Source: Actinomadura sp. NAK00032
GTDB taxonomy: Bacteria; Actinomycetota; Actinomycetes; Streptosporangiales; Streptosporangiaceae
Direction: 5' to 3'
NCBI RefSeq assembly: GCF_013364275.1
Contig: NZ_CP054932.1
Location: 1,426,001-1,490,000, forward strand
DNA: 64,000 nucleotides
Position numbers and translations under genes: made by a program. Shown piece by piece: positions 61,326 to 64,000 of this stretch; position 1 is the first letter of the stretch; each line of letters starts with the position of its first letter. The notes under the pieces were generated by a model, which did no database searches, was not told the origin of the DNA, and saw only the letters and a program-made list of their open reading frames with translations.

Positions 61326-62123
61326 GTGGGGGACTGGTTCACGCGGGAGATCGCGGACACGGGGCGGCTCCGGCTGTTCTGCTTCCTGCTGGCGTTCATC
61401 GCCGGATTCCTGTTCATCCGCTTCAGCGTGCGGATGATCCGGCGGCAGGTGCGGTGGTGGCCCGGCAACGTCACGCCGGGCGGTCAGCACATCCACCATG
61501 TGGTGTTCGGCCTGGTGTTCATGTGCGTGGGCGGGGTGAGCGGGCTCGTCGTCCAGGACGACTCGTCCGGGCTCGCGGTGGCCGCCGCCTCCGTGTTCGG
61601 GGTCGGGACGGCGCTGGTCCTGGACGAGTTCGCGCTCGTCCTGCACCTGGAGGACGTCTACTGGAGCGAGCAGGGCCGCCTATCGGTCGAGGTCGTGTTC
61701 ATCACGATCGCGCTGTGCGGCCTCCTGCTGCTCGGCCTGAAGCCCTTGGGCGTGAGCGACGTGGCGGGGGACGGGATATGGGTGATCGTCGCCGTCATCG
61801 TGCTCGACCTGTGCGTGGCCGTGGTCGCGCTGCTCAAGGGCAAGGTCTGGACGGGCCTCATCGGCGTGTTCGTCGGCGTCGTCGGGCTGGTCGGGGCCGT
61901 CCGGCTGGCCCGGCCGGATTCGCCGTGGGCGCGCCGGAGGTACCGGCCGGGGTCGCGTAAGGAGCGGCGGGCGCAGGTGCGCGAACGCCGCTACCGGCGG
62001 CCCGTGCAGCGGCTCGGCGACTGGCTGAGCGATGTCATCGCCGGACGTCCGTCCATCAGTGCGGGTACTGGCGGGGCGGACGAGGACGGATCTCGTACCG
62101 GAAAGTCTCGACGACCGAGCTGA
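61326..62123 (+). CDS. Conserved integral membrane protein
   Basis: A 265-aa protein with about six membrane segments in residues 15-205 and a basic cytoplasmic tail (210-265). The sequence 'PGGQHIHHVVFGLVFMCVGG' carries a His-x-x-His cluster at the membrane that looks like a metal or heme site, and 'LVLDEFALVLHLEDVYWSEQGR' is the other hallmark. Relatives are common in actinobacteria but unstudied as far as I know. GTG 61326 is the start. Its last 68 bp overlap the convergent DUF1152 gene. Confidence 0.72.
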   Translation: MGDWFTREIADTGRLRLFCFLLAFIAGFLFIRFSVRMIRRQVRWWPGNVTPGGQHIHHVVFGLVFMCVGGVSGLVVQDDSSGLAVAAASVFGVGTALVLDEFALVLHLEDVYWSEQGRLSVEVVFITIALCGLLLLGLKPLGVSDVAGDGIWVIVAVIVLDLCVAVVALLKGKVWTGLIGVFVGVVGLVGAVRLARPDSPWARRRYRPGSRKERRAQVRERRYRRPVQRLGDWLSDVIAGRPSISAGTGGADEDGSRTGKSRRPS

Positions 62124-63012
62124 TCTGGCGCATGAGCCGGGTGTCCTCAAGGCGGTCGAGGTAGAGGGAGCGGCGGGCCAGTCCGTCCAGGTCGACGGCG
62201 AAGTACATCGCCATCAGCGGATTGATGAACAGTTCGCTGCCGCGCGTCCGGTCGGTGGAGTGGACGTCGCCGAACCGGCCCTGGACGGCGGCGGCGATCG
62301 AGCCGTTCACGATGCTCGGGCGCGCGGGCGTCGCCGCCCGCGCGTACTCGACCGCGTCCAGGTAGAGCGCCGCCTCGCGGCTGTCGCGGGGGATGGACAG
62401 GGCGCCCAGGTAGGAGCCGTCCGCGGTCAGGGCGGCCAGGTTCTCCAGGACGTCGGTGTGGTTCACGCCGTGGTAGGCGTCCACGCCGAAGCCCAGGGAG
62501 ACGACGATCTTCTCGGGGACGTCTAGGCCGTGCACGGCGGCGAGGCTCGCCATGTCCTCCTCTGGGGTGCCCAGGCCGGCCTCGTCGCCGCGCATGAAGA
62601 TGTCCGTGCCGCCGTCCACGAGGACGATCGCGTCCAGGCCGAGGTGGTCGACCAGGTACCGGTACGCCGCGCGGAGCGGCTGGACGCCGACCTTCGGGAA
62701 CGCGTAGACGGTGGACGGGAGGCCGTGGAGGTCGAGCCAGCGTGCGAGTGCGCCCTCGGGGAAGTAGTCGTCGCGGCTGGGGGTCGCTGGGGTCACGGCG
62801 GCGACGTCCGCCTCCAGCCAGGTCTCGGACGGCAGGCCGTACAGCGCGCTGAACGACAGGTTCGCCAGATGGACGTCCTTCCCGTCCTCCATGAGGGCGA
62901 GGGCCAGGGGGAGACCTGCGTAGACGTCGAAGCCGCCGCCCGCGCCCGCGACGAGAACGCTGCGGGCCTTCTTCAGGCGTGCGAAAAGCGGGGGTTCCTG
63001 GAGGGAGAACAC
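62056..63012 (-). CDS. DUF1152 domain protein
   Basis: A 318-aa protein of the DUF1152 family, found in archaea and actinobacteria and of unknown function. The opening 'ARSVLVAGAGGGFDVYAGLPLALAL' shows a Rossmann-like glycine motif. 'AIVLVDGGTDIFMRGDEA' and 'SLGFGVDAYHGVNH' are the other signatures, including acidic residues that may bind metal or nucleotide. GTG 63012 is preferred (VFSLQEPPLF); TACCGT six bases upstream could serve as the -10 of a leaderless promoter. ATG 63030 and GTG 63033 are alternatives. Confidence 0.83.
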   Translation of the reverse strand: MFSLQEPPLFARLKKARSVLVAGAGGGFDVYAGLPLALALMEDGKDVHLANLSFSALYGLPSETWLEADVAAVTPATPSRDDYFPEGALARWLDLHGLPSTVYAFPKVGVQPLRAAYRYLVDHLGLDAIVLVDGGTDIFMRGDEAGLGTPEEDMASLAAVHGLDVPEKIVVSLGFGVDAYHGVNHTDVLENLAALTADGSYLGALSIPRDSREAALYLDAVEYARAATPARPSIVNGSIAAAVQGRFGDVHSTDRTRGSELFINPLMAMYFAVDLDGLARRSLYLDRLEDTRLMRQISSVVETFRYEIRPRPPRQYPH

Positions 63013-63153
63013 CCCGTGACGGTAAAGCATCACGGGAGATGGTGATCGAGGTTTTTCGGCGGATTGCGAACTCTTGCGGGGGGTGTGGACGTCTGACTAT
63101 GCGGTGGCCGTGGTCATCGGGGGACTACGGCCACCACCAAGCCGCCACGGGGG

Positions 63154-64000
63154 TCAGTACGGGGACGGGCCGCCGAACATCTCGCTGAGGCGGGGCGCCA
63201 GGTCGTAGTCGCCGCGCAACTCCAGGCGGCCTTCCATGAGGAGCGTCGCCGGGTTGGCGTCGCCGGCGATGATGCGCAGGAAGTCCGCCGTCTTCACCGT
63301 GAGGGTGAGGGCCGGGTCGTCGGCCGGGCCGGGGTGGGCGCGGGCTCTGGACTTGCCGAGCACGAGCGTCCACGTGGTGCGGGTCAGGCGAAACTCCAGT
63401 TCGCCCGTGAAGCCGCCGGACGCCGACGGGTCGTAGGCGCGTGCCATGCCCGCGAAGAACAGGCGCTGCCCGCTCGGACCGAAGCGGCGCTCGATCTGCT
63501 CGTCGGTCCGGCCGTGGACGAGCCGGTAGAAGCCCTGCCGGAACCGGCGGCGGCTCGCGGCGCGGATGTCCCCGCGCAGCGGATGGCGGGAGCGGTCAGC
63601 GCGGGCGACCTCGGCGTCCTCGTCGATGCGGTAGCCGGCCGGTGCCGTCCGGGCCGGGGCGCGGCGGGCGAGGGCGGCCTCGATGGCGGGGGCGAGGCGC
63701 TCGGCCTTGGCGGCCTCGCGCTCCTCGCGGCCCTCGGTGAAGTGCGGCAGGACGGCCGTCCCGAACAGTTCGAGCGACTCGCAGATGTGCTCGTGCTCGT
63801 TCGGCCCCGACTGCAGGACGAACGCGATCTGGTCGACGCCCGCCGACTCGTACCGCCGGATCAGGTCGATGACCTGCGCGGGCGTGCCGACGGCGCCGCG
63901 CAGCGAGCCGATGTTGACGTTGAGGGTCTCGGCGTTCGCCATGACCTGCTCGCGGGAGAAGCCGCGGGCGTCGCGGTGGGCCTGGAACTCCTCCCAGACG
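63154..64000 (-). CDS. LLM flavin-dependent oxidoreductase fused to SCP2-like domain (5' end outside window)
   Basis: The C-terminal 281 residues of a larger protein; reading continues to the window edge. The first part, 'SREQVMANAETLNVNIG' and 'YESAGVDQIAFVLQSGPNEHEHICESLELFG', is the end of a luciferase-like monooxygenase barrel (LLM class, F420- or FMN-dependent). Then a linker of about 100 residues, with basic helices, leads to a C-terminal SCP2 sterol-carrier-like fold: 'ELEFRLTRTTWTLVLGKSRARAH', 'DPALTLTVKTADFLRIIAGDANPATLLMEGRLELRGDYDLAP' in parts. The combination suggests oxidation of a lipid or steroid held in the SCP2 pocket. Confidence 0.8.
   Translation of the reverse strand, partial: VWEEFQAHRDARGFSREQVMANAETLNVNIGSLRGAVGTPAQVIDLIRRYESAGVDQIAFVLQSGPNEHEHICESLELFGTAVLPHFTEGREEREAAKAERLAPAIEAALARRAPARTAPAGYRIDEDAEVARADRSRHPLRGDIRAASRRRFRQGFYRLVHGRTDEQIERRFGPSGQRLFFAGMARAYDPSASGGFTGELEFRLTRTTWTLVLGKSRARAHPGPADDPALTLTVKTADFLRIIAGDANPATLLMEGRLELRGDYDLAPRLSEMFGGPSPY

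Overview
The window is high-GC actinobacterial DNA. GTG starts are common, several genes look leaderless, and the marker families include DUF3027, DUF2530, DUF397/XRE pairs, a mycothiol-dependent maleylpyruvate isomerase-like enzyme, a GlnX-like protein and UdgX. The mix suggests a Streptosporangiales or Thermomonosporaceae-like organism (Actinomadura-like), but that is inference. It opens with the 3' gene of a ribosomal RNA operon (5S rRNA, 33-150) and its terminator.

Region 1 (0.2-33 kb) is mostly chromosomal core. It holds an EF-G-binding FBP protein, XPB helicase and a helicase-associated partner, a cold-shock protein, MFS, DUF3027, an HSP90-like sacsin-type ATPase, DUF2530, MarR, RNA 2',3'-cyclic phosphodiesterase, a class II glutamine amidotransferase, phosphoserine aminotransferase (serC), citrate synthase and PNP/PMP oxidase (pdxH). 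From memory, several of these families share a neighbourhood in Mycobacterium tuberculosis (around Rv0861c-Rv0889c). Accessory genes sit within this backbone: an ArsR-regulated drug exporter between the two helicase-related genes, and a 962-aa membrane receptor-like protein that ends in an extracellular periplasmic-binding-protein fold.

Region 2 (33-44.6 kb) holds UdgX, a DtxR/IdeR-type metalloregulator, a PAS-GAF-SpoIIE-HATPase phosphatase with a closely following alcohol dehydrogenase, an unusual methyltransferase, an MFS transporter fused to a winged-helix domain, and a lipid-metabolism group (thiolase, enoyl-CoA hydratase, SDR).

Region 3 (44.6-53.7 kb) has a three-gene set: a GlnX-like four-TM sensor, a GlnH-like solute-binding protein and a membrane-anchored repeat protein. 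It is followed by a mycothiol-dependent enzyme, the truncated start of a Gfo/Idh/MocA oxidoreductase, a LysR gene divergent from an MDR oxidoreductase/hydrolase operon, and a small P-loop kinase.

Region 4 (53.7-61.3 kb) is a mosaic accessory island. It contains four DUF397 genes, three homologous copies of a 130-bp DUF397 promoter/terminator block, an XRE-DUF5753 regulator with a divergent HATPase, a decayed inositol monophosphatase-family pseudogene, a TetR gene with twin perfect operators, and an uncharacterised pair (membrane-anchored protein plus gamma-glutamylcyclotransferase-like protein) lying between two cassettes.

Region 5 (61.3-64 kb) returns to chromosomal genes: a conserved membrane protein, DUF1152, and an LLM flavin oxidoreductase fused to an SCP2-like domain that runs off the end of the window.

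The best candidates for under-described biology are the receptor-like chimera (26406-29294), the GlnX/GlnH/repeat-protein set (44645-48990), the DUF397 cassette array with its enclosed gene pair (54492-60665), and the MFS-winged-helix fusion (39530-41569). No CRISPR array, complete insertion sequence, tRNA or phage was recognised.
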